From NCBI RefSeq assembly GCF_022695515.1, contig NZ_JALDPT010000044.1, positions 1 through 35,354 on the forward strand: DNA of 35,354 nucleotides, in the 5' to 3' direction. This DNA is from Phenylobacterium aquaticum (GTDB lineage Bacteria; Pseudomonadota; Alphaproteobacteria; Caulobacterales; Caulobacteraceae). Shown piece after piece: positions 17,328 to 25,385 of this stretch. Numbering within the stretch: the stretch's first letter is position 1; the number at the start of each line of letters is the position of its first letter. A program made the position numbers and the translations under genes. The notes under the pieces are model-generated. The model had not been told where the DNA came from. It worked only from the letters and a program-made list of their open reading frames with translations, and did not search any database.

Positions 17328-18239
17328 ATGACGATGGCCGACTGGAAAGATCCTGAGATCGCGGCGGTGCGAGGTCTTCTGGCCGCCATGCCGGATGCGC
17401 CGGCGACCGAGGGCCTGACCTTCGCCGAGCGTCGGCCGGGCATGGACGCCTTCGGCGACATGGCCCCCCTGCCGGAAGGCCACGTCTATGAGGCGGTCAC
17501 CTTCGCGGGACGGCCCGCCGAGCGCCACACCCCGCCGGGCGCCGATCCGACCAAGGTCATCCTCTATCTGCATGGCGGCGGCTATTGCCTGGGCAGCCCG
17601 CGCAGCCATCGCGGCCTGACCGCCCAGCTGGCTCACTCCGCCGGCGCCGTCGCCGTCACCCCCGACTACCGCATGGCGCCGGAAGATCCCTATCCGGCGG
17701 CGGTGGACGATGCGCTGGCCGCCTACAAGGCCCTGCTGGACGAGGGCTTCGCGGCCGCCAAGATCGTCATCGCCGGGGACAGCGCCGGGGGCGGCCTGAC
17801 GCTCGCCACCGCGCTCGCCGCCCGCGCCGCGGGCCTGCCCCAGCCCGCCGGCCTGTTCCTGATCAGCCCCTGGGCCAGCATGACGCCGACGGGCGTGTCC
17901 TATGAGGCCAAGCTCGCCACGGACCCCATGATCACCGGCGCGGCGCTCGCCGAATTCGCCGCGGCCTATCTGGGCGGCAAGGCCGATGACGGCCTGGCCT
18001 CGCCGATCCGGTCCGACTTCACGGGCCTGGCCCCCATGCTGATCCATGTGGGCTCGGAGGAGGTGCTGCTGTCCGACGCCCTGGCCGTGGCCGAGCGCGC
18101 CGGCCTGGCCGCCGTGCCGGTGACGCTGGAGGTCTGGCCGGAGATGATCCACGTCTGGCACGCCTTCTACGGCTTCCTGGGCGCCGGCCGCGCCGCCATC
18201 GCCAAGGGCGGGAGCTGGATCGCGGAGCGGCTCAGCTGA
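17328..18239 (+). CDS. alpha/beta hydrolase of the hormone-sensitive-lipase type (esterase)
   Basis: This 303-residue cytoplasmic esterase has the HSL-family oxyanion motif HGGGYCLGS (H82) and the nucleophile elbow GDSAGGG (S152). Acid residue D250 (EEVLLSDAL) and H278 (HVWHAF) complete the triad. TPDYRMAPEDPYPAA is a further strong family signature. The start is ATG 17328 after GGGGGA; a second ATG two codons later is possible. Such enzymes hydrolyse short acyl esters; the substrate is not predictable. The stop TGA at 18237-18239 overlaps a CTG that may begin the following GNAT gene, so the two may be cotranslated. Confidence 0.94.
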   Translation: MTMADWKDPEIAAVRGLLAAMPDAPATEGLTFAERRPGMDAFGDMAPLPEGHVYEAVTFAGRPAERHTPPGADPTKVILYLHGGGYCLGSPRSHRGLTAQLAHSAGAVAVTPDYRMAPEDPYPAAVDDALAAYKALLDEGFAAAKIVIAGDSAGGGLTLATALAARAAGLPQPAGLFLISPWASMTPTGVSYEAKLATDPMITGAALAEFAAAYLGGKADDGLASPIRSDFTGLAPMLIHVGSEEVLLSDALAVAERAGLAAVPVTLEVWPEMIHVWHAFYGFLGAGRAAIAKGGSWIAERLS

Positions 18240-18670
18240 GCTTCGCGGGCCAGGTCAGACTGATCCGCTGGGGCGAGCAGCCGATCTGCGCGGCGCTCTA
18301 TGTGCGGGTGCTGCGCGACACCTTCACCTGGCTGCCGGCCTGGCGTCACAACGCCCAGGACTTCCTGCGCGACGCCCGCGAGGAGGAGATCTATGTGGCC
18401 GTCACCGACTGCCGCATCGTCGGGTTCGCGGCCTATCACCGGCCGGGCGACTTCCTGCACTCGCTCTATGTCAGCGAGCGGGGGTGCGGCGCCGGCCAGG
18501 CCCTGCTGGCGCGGGTGACCGAGGAATCGGCCGGCGGCCTCTCCCTGAAGTGCCAGGCCAAGAACCGCCGCGCCCAGGCCTTCTATCGCCGCGAAGGCTT
18601 CCGGGTGGTCGAGCGCGGCGCAGACCCCTGGGAGGGCGGCGTGGCCTGGGTGCGGATGGCGCGGACCTAG
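18236..18670 (+). CDS. GNAT family N-acetyltransferase, probable CTG start
   Basis: The frame encodes a small GNAT acetyltransferase. The acetyl-CoA region is LHSLYVSERGCGAGQALLARV (Q/R-x-x-G-x-G/A type), followed by LKCQAKNRRAQAFYRREGF, the usual C-terminal helix and strand. The first ordinary start in frame is GTG 18302, but that removes the first strand and helix. The upstream in-frame translation VRLIRWGEQPICAALYVR fits a GNAT N-terminus. No ATG, GTG or TTG occurs in frame before it. CTG 18236 overlaps the esterase stop as CTGA and follows GGAG by 8 bases, so it is my preferred start. The start is inferred; the family is confident. The substrate is unknown. Confidence 0.75.
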   Translation: MSFAGQVRLIRWGEQPICAALYVRVLRDTFTWLPAWRHNAQDFLRDAREEEIYVAVTDCRIVGFAAYHRPGDFLHSLYVSERGCGAGQALLARVTEESAGGLSLKCQAKNRRAQAFYRREGFRVVERGADPWEGGVAWVRMART

Positions 18671-18736
18671 CGCGCACCCCCAGTTGCAGCTCGCGCCGGT
18701 TTCGCCATGATGCCGGGGTCTGGGGGAGGGTGTGGC

Positions 18737-19900
18737 ATGGCGGAGCAGCCGGTCATCTATCGGGTGGGCTTCTGGCAGGTGTTCGAGGGGCGCAACAGCT
18801 CTCTCATCTGGCTGCTGTTGGCTCTGGGCGCCGGCCTGATCGGCCTGATCCTGGGCGGTGTCCGCGGCGAGCTGATCTTGCTCGGCGCCGCAGCCGTCGT
18901 GGCGGCGTTCGGCGTCCACTTCGCCGTGAGCCGACGCACCCTCGAGCTTTGGCCGGATCATATCGTCATCAAGGGCCCCCTGGGCGAGCGCAACATCGCT
19001 TGCCGGGACCTGAAGGGCTTCCGCCGGCCCTTCCCCCGCTGGGTCTGGCTGGAAGCCCAGCCGCCCGGAAAGGGCGTCCTGATCCGGCAGGCCCGGCCCG
19101 GCGATGCGCTCGGGGTCTGGCTGGAGACCATTCCCGACCTGTTCGCCGCGGACTCGGAGGGAGATCTCGAGGCGTTCCTGGCCGATCCCGCCTACGGCGA
19201 CACCGTCGAGGTCCGCCAGGCGCGCCTCGATCGGTGGACCCGCCTGCTCAAGCCTCTCAACATCGCCGGCTTCGGCCTGACCTTCATCCTGCTGCTGTGG
19301 GATTTCCCGCCGCCCTGGCTGATGCTGCTCGGCGCGCTTTGCCCGCCCCTGGCGGTGATCCTGGTGCTGGCGTCGCGGGGGGTGGCGACGATCCAGCCGC
19401 CATCATCTTCGCCCCGCCCGACTGCGGCGGGGCTGATGACGCCGGCGGCGGCCTTGCCGTTCAGGGTGCTGATGGATGTGAATTTCGTGGGCGGCGCGCA
19501 ATTCCCGGCGCCCGTGCTGGCGCTGTGCGTCCTGCTCGCGGCGGTCCTGCTGCTGGTCGATCGCAAGGCGCTGACCTCGCCGCGCGCCTTGATCGTGCTG
19601 GCCGCCGCCGCCCTGGCCTATGGCTGGAGCTTGCCCATGGCCGCCGACGTGGATCTCGACGCGGCCGGGGCGACGGCCTATCGGGCGACGGTCCTCGACC
19701 TCAAGGCCTCAGGGACGCGCCACGTGACCTATCAGGCGATCCTGTCCGCCTGGGGCCCCTATCCCCCGCGCCATGAGCTGAAGATCTCGCATGATCAGTA
19801 CTACGCCCTGGATCAAGGCCAGGTGGTCTGCCCGCGCCTGCATAGGGGCGCCTTCGGCGCGCCCTGGGCGGATGTGACCGCCTGCACGGCGTCATCCTGA
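18737..19900 (+). CDS. multi-pass membrane protein with PH-like segment, unknown function
   Basis: This protein of 387 residues has two N-terminal helices (about 24-60). A beta-rich soluble part beginning SRRTLELWPDHIVIKGPLGE resembles bacterial PH-like (YdbT-type) domains. Two central helices follow (about 170-215), and another pair near 260-295. The C-terminal domain is extracytoplasmic-looking and contains RHVTYQAILSAWGPYPPRHE. ATG 18737 is preferred over 18707 because GGGGGAGGG lies directly before it. I do not recognise a named family. It follows the GNAT gene by 66 bases and converges on xerC with a gap of only 7 bases. Confidence 0.75.
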   Translation: MAEQPVIYRVGFWQVFEGRNSSLIWLLLALGAGLIGLILGGVRGELILLGAAAVVAAFGVHFAVSRRTLELWPDHIVIKGPLGERNIACRDLKGFRRPFPRWVWLEAQPPGKGVLIRQARPGDALGVWLETIPDLFAADSEGDLEAFLADPAYGDTVEVRQARLDRWTRLLKPLNIAGFGLTFILLLWDFPPPWLMLLGALCPPLAVILVLASRGVATIQPPSSSPRPTAAGLMTPAAALPFRVLMDVNFVGGAQFPAPVLALCVLLAAVLLLVDRKALTSPRALIVLAAAALAYGWSLPMAADVDLDAAGATAYRATVLDLKASGTRHVTYQAILSAWGPYPPRHELKISHDQYYALDQGQVVCPRLHRGAFGAPWADVTACTASS

Positions 19901-19907
19901 GACGCCG

Positions 19908-20840
19908 TCAGGCGTGGGGATGGGCGCTGGCATAGGCTGAGAGCAGGCTCTCGGCGTCGACGTCGGCATAGCGCTGGGTGGTGGACAGCGAGGCGTGGCC
20001 TAAAAGCTCCTGGATCGAGCGAAGGTCCGCCCCGGCGCCCAGCAGATGGGTGGCGAAGGAGTGGCGGAGCGCATGTGGCGTGGCGCTGGCCGGCAGGCCG
20101 AGCCGGCCTCGCAGGGTCTGCACCGTGGCCTGCACGTGACGGGGGCTCAGGGGCCCGCCGCGCTTTGCGCGGAACAGGGCGTCATCGGGCCCCAGCGCAT
20201 AGGGCAGTTCGGCCAGATAGGCCGCGATCGCCGTCTGCACCGCCGGCAGCACCGGCACCATGCGGGTCTTGGAGCCCTTGCCGGTGATCCGCATCGCGGC
20301 GGGCAGGGGCGCGTCGGACCGCTTCAGCGACATGGCCTCGGAGATCCGCAGACCGCAGCCATAGAGCAGGGTGAGCACGGCGGCGTCGCGGGCCGCCTCC
20401 CAGTCCTCGCGATCGGGATCGAGGCCCGGCTCGGCGAGCAGGCCGCGGGCCTGGTCCTCGGTGATCGGCCGCGGGGCCGAGGGCTTCACCCGGGGGCCGC
20501 GGACAATGGCCAGATAGGGATTGGGCGTGTCGTGGCGGCGGTCGAGGAAGCGGTGAAAGGTGCGGATCGCCGACAGGGCCTGGGACATGGACCGGGGCGA
20601 CAGCGGATGATCGCCCTGGCGCAGATGGGCCAGGAAGGCGCGGATCTCGCCGGCGGTGATCCCGCCCATGTCCGACAGGCTGAGGCTCTCGCCGCGGTGG
20701 CGCTCCAGGAAGCCGATGTAGCGCTGGCCGGCGTGAGCATAGGCCTCGACCGTGCGCGGCGAGGCCCGGCGCTCCTGGGCCAGGTGCCCCAGCCAGAGCT
20801 GGAGGGCCTCTCGCGCCGTCTTCGCTAAAGAACCGGCCAT
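19908..20840 (-). CDS. xerC: tyrosine recombinase XerC
   Basis: This 310-residue site-specific recombinase, with XerD, resolves chromosome dimers at dif next to the division site. The N-terminal SAM-like core-binding domain (about 10-110) includes SPRTVEAYAHAGQRYIGFL. The catalytic domain has R165 (GCGLRISEA), K188 (ITGKGSKTR), H256 and R259 (HALRHSFATHLL), H282 (LLGHASLSTTQRY) and nucleophile Y291. All six are present. Its start overlaps the end of the DUF484 gene by 16 bases, and DUF484-xerC pairing is conserved in many Proteobacteria, which favours XerC over XerD. No integrase cargo or attachment site is nearby, so it is a housekeeping recombinase. Confidence 0.93.
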   Translation of the reverse strand: MAGSLAKTAREALQLWLGHLAQERRASPRTVEAYAHAGQRYIGFLERHRGESLSLSDMGGITAGEIRAFLAHLRQGDHPLSPRSMSQALSAIRTFHRFLDRRHDTPNPYLAIVRGPRVKPSAPRPITEDQARGLLAEPGLDPDREDWEAARDAAVLTLLYGCGLRISEAMSLKRSDAPLPAAMRITGKGSKTRMVPVLPAVQTAIAAYLAELPYALGPDDALFRAKRGGPLSPRHVQATVQTLRGRLGLPASATPHALRHSFATHLLGAGADLRSIQELLGHASLSTTQRYADVDAESLLSAYASAHPHA

Positions 20841-21505
20841 CGCTCCGCCGTGCGCTCCACCACCCGGGCCAGGAAGGCGACCAGTTCGGCGCCCATGTCC
20901 TCGGTGAAGCCCTGGGGGTCGGCCGAGCCGAACGCCAGAAGACCGGTGCGGGCCGGCTCCCAGACCGCCATGCGGACCATGGCGATGGACTTGATGTCGC
21001 CGGCGCGGGGGCCGAACAGCGGCAGGGCGGTGGGCTGGAAGCCCATCAGGGCGACCTGCTGGTGGCCGATCACCTGGTCGATCTGGCCTTCGGCCAGGAC
21101 GCGCCAGCCGGCCGGGGTGCGGTCGGGACCCTCCAGGGCGACGACGCCGGCGGCCAGGCCGAAGCGCAGCTGGGCCAGGTCATCGACCCGGCGGGCGAGG
21201 TCGGCGTGGTTGCGGGAATCCAGCAGATCGACCACGGCGCCGTGGGTCTGGGCCTGGGCGGCGAAATTGGCCCGGGCCGTGGCCTCGAGATATTTCCGCG
21301 CCTTGGACTCACGCTTGTGGGCCTCATGCACCCGGGCCAGAGCCGCGGGCCCGAACTCGACCACGTTGGCGGCCTGGGGCTTGAGCCCCAGCTCGGTCAT
21401 CAGGGCGGGGTCGGCGGAGATGAAGTCCGGGTTCTCGCAGAGGAACTGGCGGACCGCGTCGGCCGCCAATTCCTGGTCCTTCGGCTTGGCGCCCAGATCC
21501 ATCAT
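20825..21505 (-). CDS. DUF484 family protein
   Basis: This 226-residue protein has the DUF484 N-terminal helix pair (VRQFLCENPDFISADPALM) and a GAF-like C-terminal part, including AVWEPARTGLLAFGSADPQGF. The family is found widely next to xerC, and its function is unproven. A coiled-coil-like region sits around residues 78-125. It is transcribed with xerC, whose start lies inside its last 16 bases, and begins 12 bases after the transaldolase stop, so the three minus-strand genes probably form one operon. Confidence 0.9.
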   Translation of the reverse strand: MMDLGAKPKDQELAADAVRQFLCENPDFISADPALMTELGLKPQAANVVEFGPAALARVHEAHKRESKARKYLEATARANFAAQAQTHGAVVDLLDSRNHADLARRVDDLAQLRFGLAAGVVALEGPDRTPAGWRVLAEGQIDQVIGHQQVALMGFQPTALPLFGPRAGDIKSIAMVRMAVWEPARTGLLAFGSADPQGFTEDMGAELVAFLARVVERTAERWPVL

Positions 21506-21517
21506 GTTCCCCGCATT

Positions 21518-22171
21518 TTACAGGATGGACTGCCCCGTCTGGGCCCAGTCCTTCATGAACTGATCAAGACCCTTCTCGGTTAACGGGTGCTTGAAGAGGT
21601 CCAAGAAGACGGTGGGCGGAATGGTCGCGCAGTCGGCGCCGGCCAGGGCGGCCTGGGTCACATGGGTCGGGGTGCGGATCGAGGCGGCCAGGATCTCGGT
21701 GTCGAACTCGTAGTTGTCGTAGATGGCGCGGATCTCGGCGATCAGGTCCATGCCGGTCGCGCCATAGTCGTCGAGCCGGCCGACGAAGGGCGAGATGTAG
21801 GTCGCGCCGGCCTTGGCGGCCAACAGGGCCTGGGCGGCGGTGAAGCACAGGGTGACATTGGTCTGGATGCCCTGGACCGCGAATTCGGCGGTGGCGATCA
21901 GCCCGGCGCGGGTGAGCGGCAGCTTGACCACGACATTGGGGGCGATGGCGGCGAGCTTGGCGCCTTCCTTCAACATGCCCTCGACCTCGGTCGCGGCGAC
22001 CTCGGCGCTCACCGGGCCCTCGACGAGACTGCAAATCTCGGCGATGACCTCCAGCATGGGCCGACCCGACTTGGCGATCAGCGTAGGATTGGTGGTGACG
22101 CCATCGACCAGACCGGTGGCGGTCAGGTCCTTGAGGACGCTGACGTCGGTGGTGTCGAGAAACAGTTGCAT
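21518..22171 (-). CDS. transaldolase / fructose-6-phosphate aldolase (TalC/FSA type)
   Basis: This 217-residue TIM-barrel enzyme of the short transaldolase class starts MQLFLDTTDVSVLKDL and carries GVTTNPTLIAKSGRP. The Schiff-base lysine is K83 in VVVKLPLT. FCFTAAQA-like (TLCFTAAQALLAAKAGATYI), SPFVGRLDD and AASIRTP are further signatures. The ATG at 22171 is the natural family start, although the frame stays open far upstream antisense to priA; that extension is a GC-rich shadow. The length matches TalC/FSA. From sequence alone I cannot separate transaldolase from fructose-6-phosphate aldolase activity. It is divergent from priA. Confidence 0.93.
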   Translation of the reverse strand: MQLFLDTTDVSVLKDLTATGLVDGVTTNPTLIAKSGRPMLEVIAEICSLVEGPVSAEVAATEVEGMLKEGAKLAAIAPNVVVKLPLTRAGLIATAEFAVQGIQTNVTLCFTAAQALLAAKAGATYISPFVGRLDDYGATGMDLIAEIRAIYDNYEFDTEILAASIRTPTHVTQAALAGADCATIPPTVFLDLFKHPLTEKGLDQFMKDWAQTGQSIL

Positions 22172-22246
22172 GCAGATCAGCCTGGGGTTCGAGAGGACGG
22201 GTCTTTTAGCGCCCGCAGGTGACGAACTCAAAGCGGGTATGGCGGC

Positions 22247-24409
22247 ATGAGCCGCATCGCGTCCGTTCTGCTGCCCATGCCGCTTCCCGAAGCCTTCGAT
22301 TATGCCGAACCGGACGGCATGGATCTCAAGGTGGGTGATCAGGTGGCCGCCCCGCTGGGGCCGCGGATGATCCGCGGCGTGGTGACCGGCCTGCGCGAGG
22401 CGGCCGGGGGCAACCGACCCCTGAAGCCCGTTGACGCCAAGCTGGACGATGCGCCCCTGCCGCCCGGCACCCTGGAGTTCGTGCAGTGGGCGGCGCGCTA
22501 CGCCGCCGATGTCCCCGGCGCGGCGCTCGCCATCGCGCTCCGCGGCGCCCGTGTTCCCCGGCCCAAGCCGGAGCGCGTGGTCGAGGCCACGGGCGAGGCG
22601 CCGGCCCGGCCGACGGCGGCGCGCGCCAAGGTGCTGGAGACCCTGGCGGACGCCCAGATGCCCCCGGCCGAGCTGGCGCGGGCGGCCGGCGTCTCCTCCG
22701 GGGTGATCAAGGGCCTGGTCGACGAGGGCGTGCTGGCGGTGTTGTTGGTCGAGGCTGGCGCCCAATTCGACGCCCCGGACCTGGGCCTGCCCGGCCACCG
22801 GCTCAACGCCAGCCAGGACGCGGCGGCCAAGGCCCTGGTCGCCATGGTGGGGGAGGGGGGCTTCAATGTCGCCCTGCTCGACGGGGTGACGGGCTCCGGC
22901 AAGACCGAGGTCTATCTGGAGGCGGCGCACGCGGCGCTGGCCGCCGATCCGCAGGCCCAGGTGCTGATCCTGCTGCCGGAGATCGCGCTCACCCAGGCGG
23001 TGATCGGCCGGGTGGCGGCGCGGTTCGGCGCCGCGCCCGGGGAATGGCATTCCGACATCGCCCCGCCCCTGCGCCGCCAGGTGTGGGACGGTGTGGCCTC
23101 CGGCGACTGTCGTATCGTGGTCGGCGCCCGCTCGGCCCTGTTCCTGCCGTTCAACAAGCTCGCCCTGATCGTCGTCGATGAGGAGCACGACAGCTCCTAC
23201 AAGCAGGAGGAGGGCTTTATCTATCAGGCCCGCGACCTGGCGGTGGCGCGCGGCAAGATCGAAAACGCCGCCGTGGTGCTGGCCTCGGCGACGCCCTCGC
23301 TGGAATCCCTGCGCAACGCCGAGACCGGCCGCTATCGCTGGCTCAGGCTGACCTCCCGCCACGGGACGGCGCAATTGCCCGACATCACCCTGATCGATCT
23401 GCGCGAGACCCCGCCGGACAAGGGCCGCTGGCTGTCCCCGCCCCTGGTCGAGGCCATGACCGAGACCCTGGCCGCCGGCGAGCAGACCCTTCTGTTCCTC
23501 AATCGCCGGGGCTATGCGCCGCTGGTGCTCTGCAAGTCCTGCGGCGAGCGCCTGACCTCGCCGGACACCGACAGCTGGCTGGTCGAGCACCGCTATTCCG
23601 GCCGGCTGGTCTGCCACCTCACCGGCTTCTCCATGATGAAGCCCGAGGCCTGCCCCCACTGCGGGGCCAAGGACAGCCTGGTCTCCATCGGTCCGGGGGT
23701 GGAGCGGGTGGAGGAGGAGGCCCGCGCCCTGTTCCCCGAGGCCCGGGTGGCGGTGTTCTCGTCCGACACGGTCTGGGACGCCAAGGAGGCGCGCCGGCTG
23801 GTGGCGTCGATGGAGGAGGGCGAGATCGACATCCTGGTCGCGACCCAGGCGGCGGCCAAGGGTCACAACTTCCCCAAGCTGACCCTGGTGGGGGTGGTCG
23901 ACGCCGACCTCGGCCTGAGAGGCGGGGACCTGCGGGCGGCGGAGCGGACCTATCAGCTCCTGGCCCAGGCCACGGGCCGGGCGGGGCGGCGCGACCGGCC
24001 GGGCCGGGCGCTGCTGCAGACCTATGCGCCCGACCATGCGGTGATGCAGGCGCTGAAGGCCCAGGACCGCGACGCCTTCACCGAGACCGAGCTGAACGAG
24101 CGCGAGCTGGCGGGCCTGCCGCCCTTCGGCCGGCTGGCGGCGGTGATCGTCTCAGGCCCCGATCCGGCGGCCCTGGAAACCTTCGCCCGCGGCATGGCCG
24201 AGGCGGCGCCCAACACCGAGGGCGTGAAGATTTATGGTCCGGCCGACGCGCCGCTCGGCCTGATCCGCGGGCGGCGGCGCAAGCGGTTCCTGGTCCAGGC
24301 GGGCCGCGGCGTGGACCTGTCGGCCTATATGGCGGCCTGGCGGGCGAGGGTCCGGCCCCCCGGCGCGATCCGGGTGGCCATAGACGTGGATCCCTACAGC
24401 TTCCTCTGA
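22247..24409 (+). CDS. priA: primosomal replication-restart helicase PriA, one zinc site lost
   Basis: This 720-residue superfamily 2 DNA helicase reloads the replisome at stalled forks. The N-terminal fork-binding domain starts at VLLPMPLPEAFDY. Helicase motifs include the Walker A DGVTGSGKTEVYLEA and DEEH in VVDEEHDSSYKQEEGF. Later motifs include ATQAAAKGHNFP and QATGRAGR. The zinc region normally has four CxxC pairs. Here C429/C432 (CKSC) and C469/C472 (CPHC) remain, but the second pair is S438/T441 (SPDT) and the third is C456/T459 (CHLT). By analogy with E. coli PriA this keeps one zinc site and destroys the other. All other motifs look intact, so the protein should be functional. It is divergent from the transaldolase gene. 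Confidence 0.96.
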   Translation: MSRIASVLLPMPLPEAFDYAEPDGMDLKVGDQVAAPLGPRMIRGVVTGLREAAGGNRPLKPVDAKLDDAPLPPGTLEFVQWAARYAADVPGAALAIALRGARVPRPKPERVVEATGEAPARPTAARAKVLETLADAQMPPAELARAAGVSSGVIKGLVDEGVLAVLLVEAGAQFDAPDLGLPGHRLNASQDAAAKALVAMVGEGGFNVALLDGVTGSGKTEVYLEAAHAALAADPQAQVLILLPEIALTQAVIGRVAARFGAAPGEWHSDIAPPLRRQVWDGVASGDCRIVVGARSALFLPFNKLALIVVDEEHDSSYKQEEGFIYQARDLAVARGKIENAAVVLASATPSLESLRNAETGRYRWLRLTSRHGTAQLPDITLIDLRETPPDKGRWLSPPLVEAMTETLAAGEQTLLFLNRRGYAPLVLCKSCGERLTSPDTDSWLVEHRYSGRLVCHLTGFSMMKPEACPHCGAKDSLVSIGPGVERVEEEARALFPEARVAVFSSDTVWDAKEARRLVASMEEGEIDILVATQAAAKGHNFPKLTLVGVVDADLGLRGGDLRAAERTYQLLAQATGRAGRRDRPGRALLQTYAPDHAVMQALKAQDRDAFTETELNERELAGLPPFGRLAAVIVSGPDPAALETFARGMAEAAPNTEGVKIYGPADAPLGLIRGRRRKRFLVQAGRGVDLSAYMAAWRARVRPPGAIRVAIDVDPYSFL

Positions 24410-24410
24410 A

Positions 24411-24450
24411 CCTCTCCCTCGCCCCGCCTTGCGGGGAGAGGGAGAAGAGG
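24411..24450. terminator. palindromic intergenic element between priA and terC
   Basis: CTCCCTCGCCCCGC (24414-24427) pairs with GCGGGGAGAGGGAG (24431-24444) with one mismatch and a 3-base loop; CCTCT/AGAGG at the ends can also pair. It fills the space between two convergent genes and so may stop transcription from both sides. This C/G-rich hairpin is of the kind that recurs between genes in Caulobacterales genomes. Confidence 0.6.
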
Positions 24451-24452
24451 CG

Positions 24453-25244
24453 TCAGTGACCCGCCTTGCGCTTCTTCGCCTCGGCGGCGCGCGAGGCCAT
24501 GTTCAGCCCCTCGACCAGGCCGGAGAAGGCCATGGCCGCATAGATGTAGCCCTTGGGCACATGCACCCCGAAGCCGTCGGCGATCAGGGTCGCGCCGATC
24601 ATCAAGAGGAAGCCGAGCGCCAGCATCACCACGCTGGGATTGTTGTTGATGAAATTGGCCAGGGGGTCGGACGCCACCATCATCAGGCCGACGGCCACGA
24701 TCACCGCCACCATCATGATCGGCAGGTGATCGGTCATGCCCACGGCGGTCAGGATGGAGTCGATCGAGAAAACGATGTCGAGCAGCAGGATCTGCACGAT
24801 CGCCGCGCCGAAGTTCATGGCCACCGGCGCCTTCTTGTCCAGGAGGTCGTCGCTGGCGTGGGTGTCGACCGAATGGTGGATCTCGGTGGTCGCCTTCCAG
24901 ACCAGGAACAGGCCGCCGGCGATCAGCACCAGGTCGCGCCAGGAGAAGGCCAGCTCGAAGGCCGGGTGGCCGCCCTCGCCGATCGGTCCCTTCCAGGGCA
25001 GCTCGAAGACCGGGGTGGTCAGGCCGGCCAGGAAGGCCAGGGTCGAGAGCAGGCCGAGCCGCAGGATGAGCGCCAGGCTGATGCCGATGCGCCGCGCACG
25101 GGTGCGGCTTTCCGGCGGCAACTTGTTGGTCAGGATCGAGATGAAGACCAGGTTGTCGACGCCGAGCACCACCTCCATGACGACCAGGGTGATCAGCGCC
25201 GCCCAGGCGGCGGGATCGGAGATCAGGGCCATAAGGCTCGGCAT
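24453..25244 (-). CDS. TerC family integral membrane protein
   Basis: This 263-residue protein has about seven transmembrane helices. The TerC-family acidic motifs are VVLGVDNLVFISIL (D30) and LLDIVFSIDSILTAVGM (D156, D162), which lie within membrane segments and may bind metal. TerC relatives have been linked to tellurite resistance and, in some bacteria, to manganese export. The loop EIHHSVDTHASDD between helices is polar and His/Asp-rich. GAGGA lies upstream of the ATG. It converges on priA with a shared hairpin. No other tel/ter genes are present, so a general metal-homeostasis role is more likely than tellurite resistance. Confidence 0.9.
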   Translation of the reverse strand: MPSLMALISDPAAWAALITLVVMEVVLGVDNLVFISILTNKLPPESRTRARRIGISLALILRLGLLSTLAFLAGLTTPVFELPWKGPIGEGGHPAFELAFSWRDLVLIAGGLFLVWKATTEIHHSVDTHASDDLLDKKAPVAMNFGAAIVQILLLDIVFSIDSILTAVGMTDHLPIMMVAVIVAVGLMMVASDPLANFINNNPSVVMLALGFLLMIGATLIADGFGVHVPKGYIYAAMAFSGLVEGLNMASRAAEAKKRKAGH

Positions 25245-25385
25245 GAGGGTCCTCGGGAGGCGAAGTTGGACCTCCTATGTAGCGCAACCGCCCGCCGTCA
25301 CCAGCCGCTAACCGGACGGTGAGGGTTATGGGCGATGGTGACCTCAGGACGCGGCCCCGGCCGCCTCAGCAGGACGCCCGCGCCG

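Noticed and set aside
19908..20840. A tyrosine recombinase that might mark a mobile element
   Set aside because: Its pairing with DUF484 and the absence of cargo, att repeats or a flanking tRNA identify it as housekeeping XerC.
21518..24037. An 839-codon minus-strand open frame covering priA
   Set aside because: Only the last 217 codons (from ATG 22171) match a protein family, the transaldolase. The rest runs antisense to priA and is low-complexity in Gly, Arg and Gln, the usual shadow of GC-rich coding DNA.
24453..25244. TerC as evidence of a tellurite-resistance or stress ter island
   Set aside because: No other ter or tel genes are nearby, and single TerC-family genes are common outside such islands.
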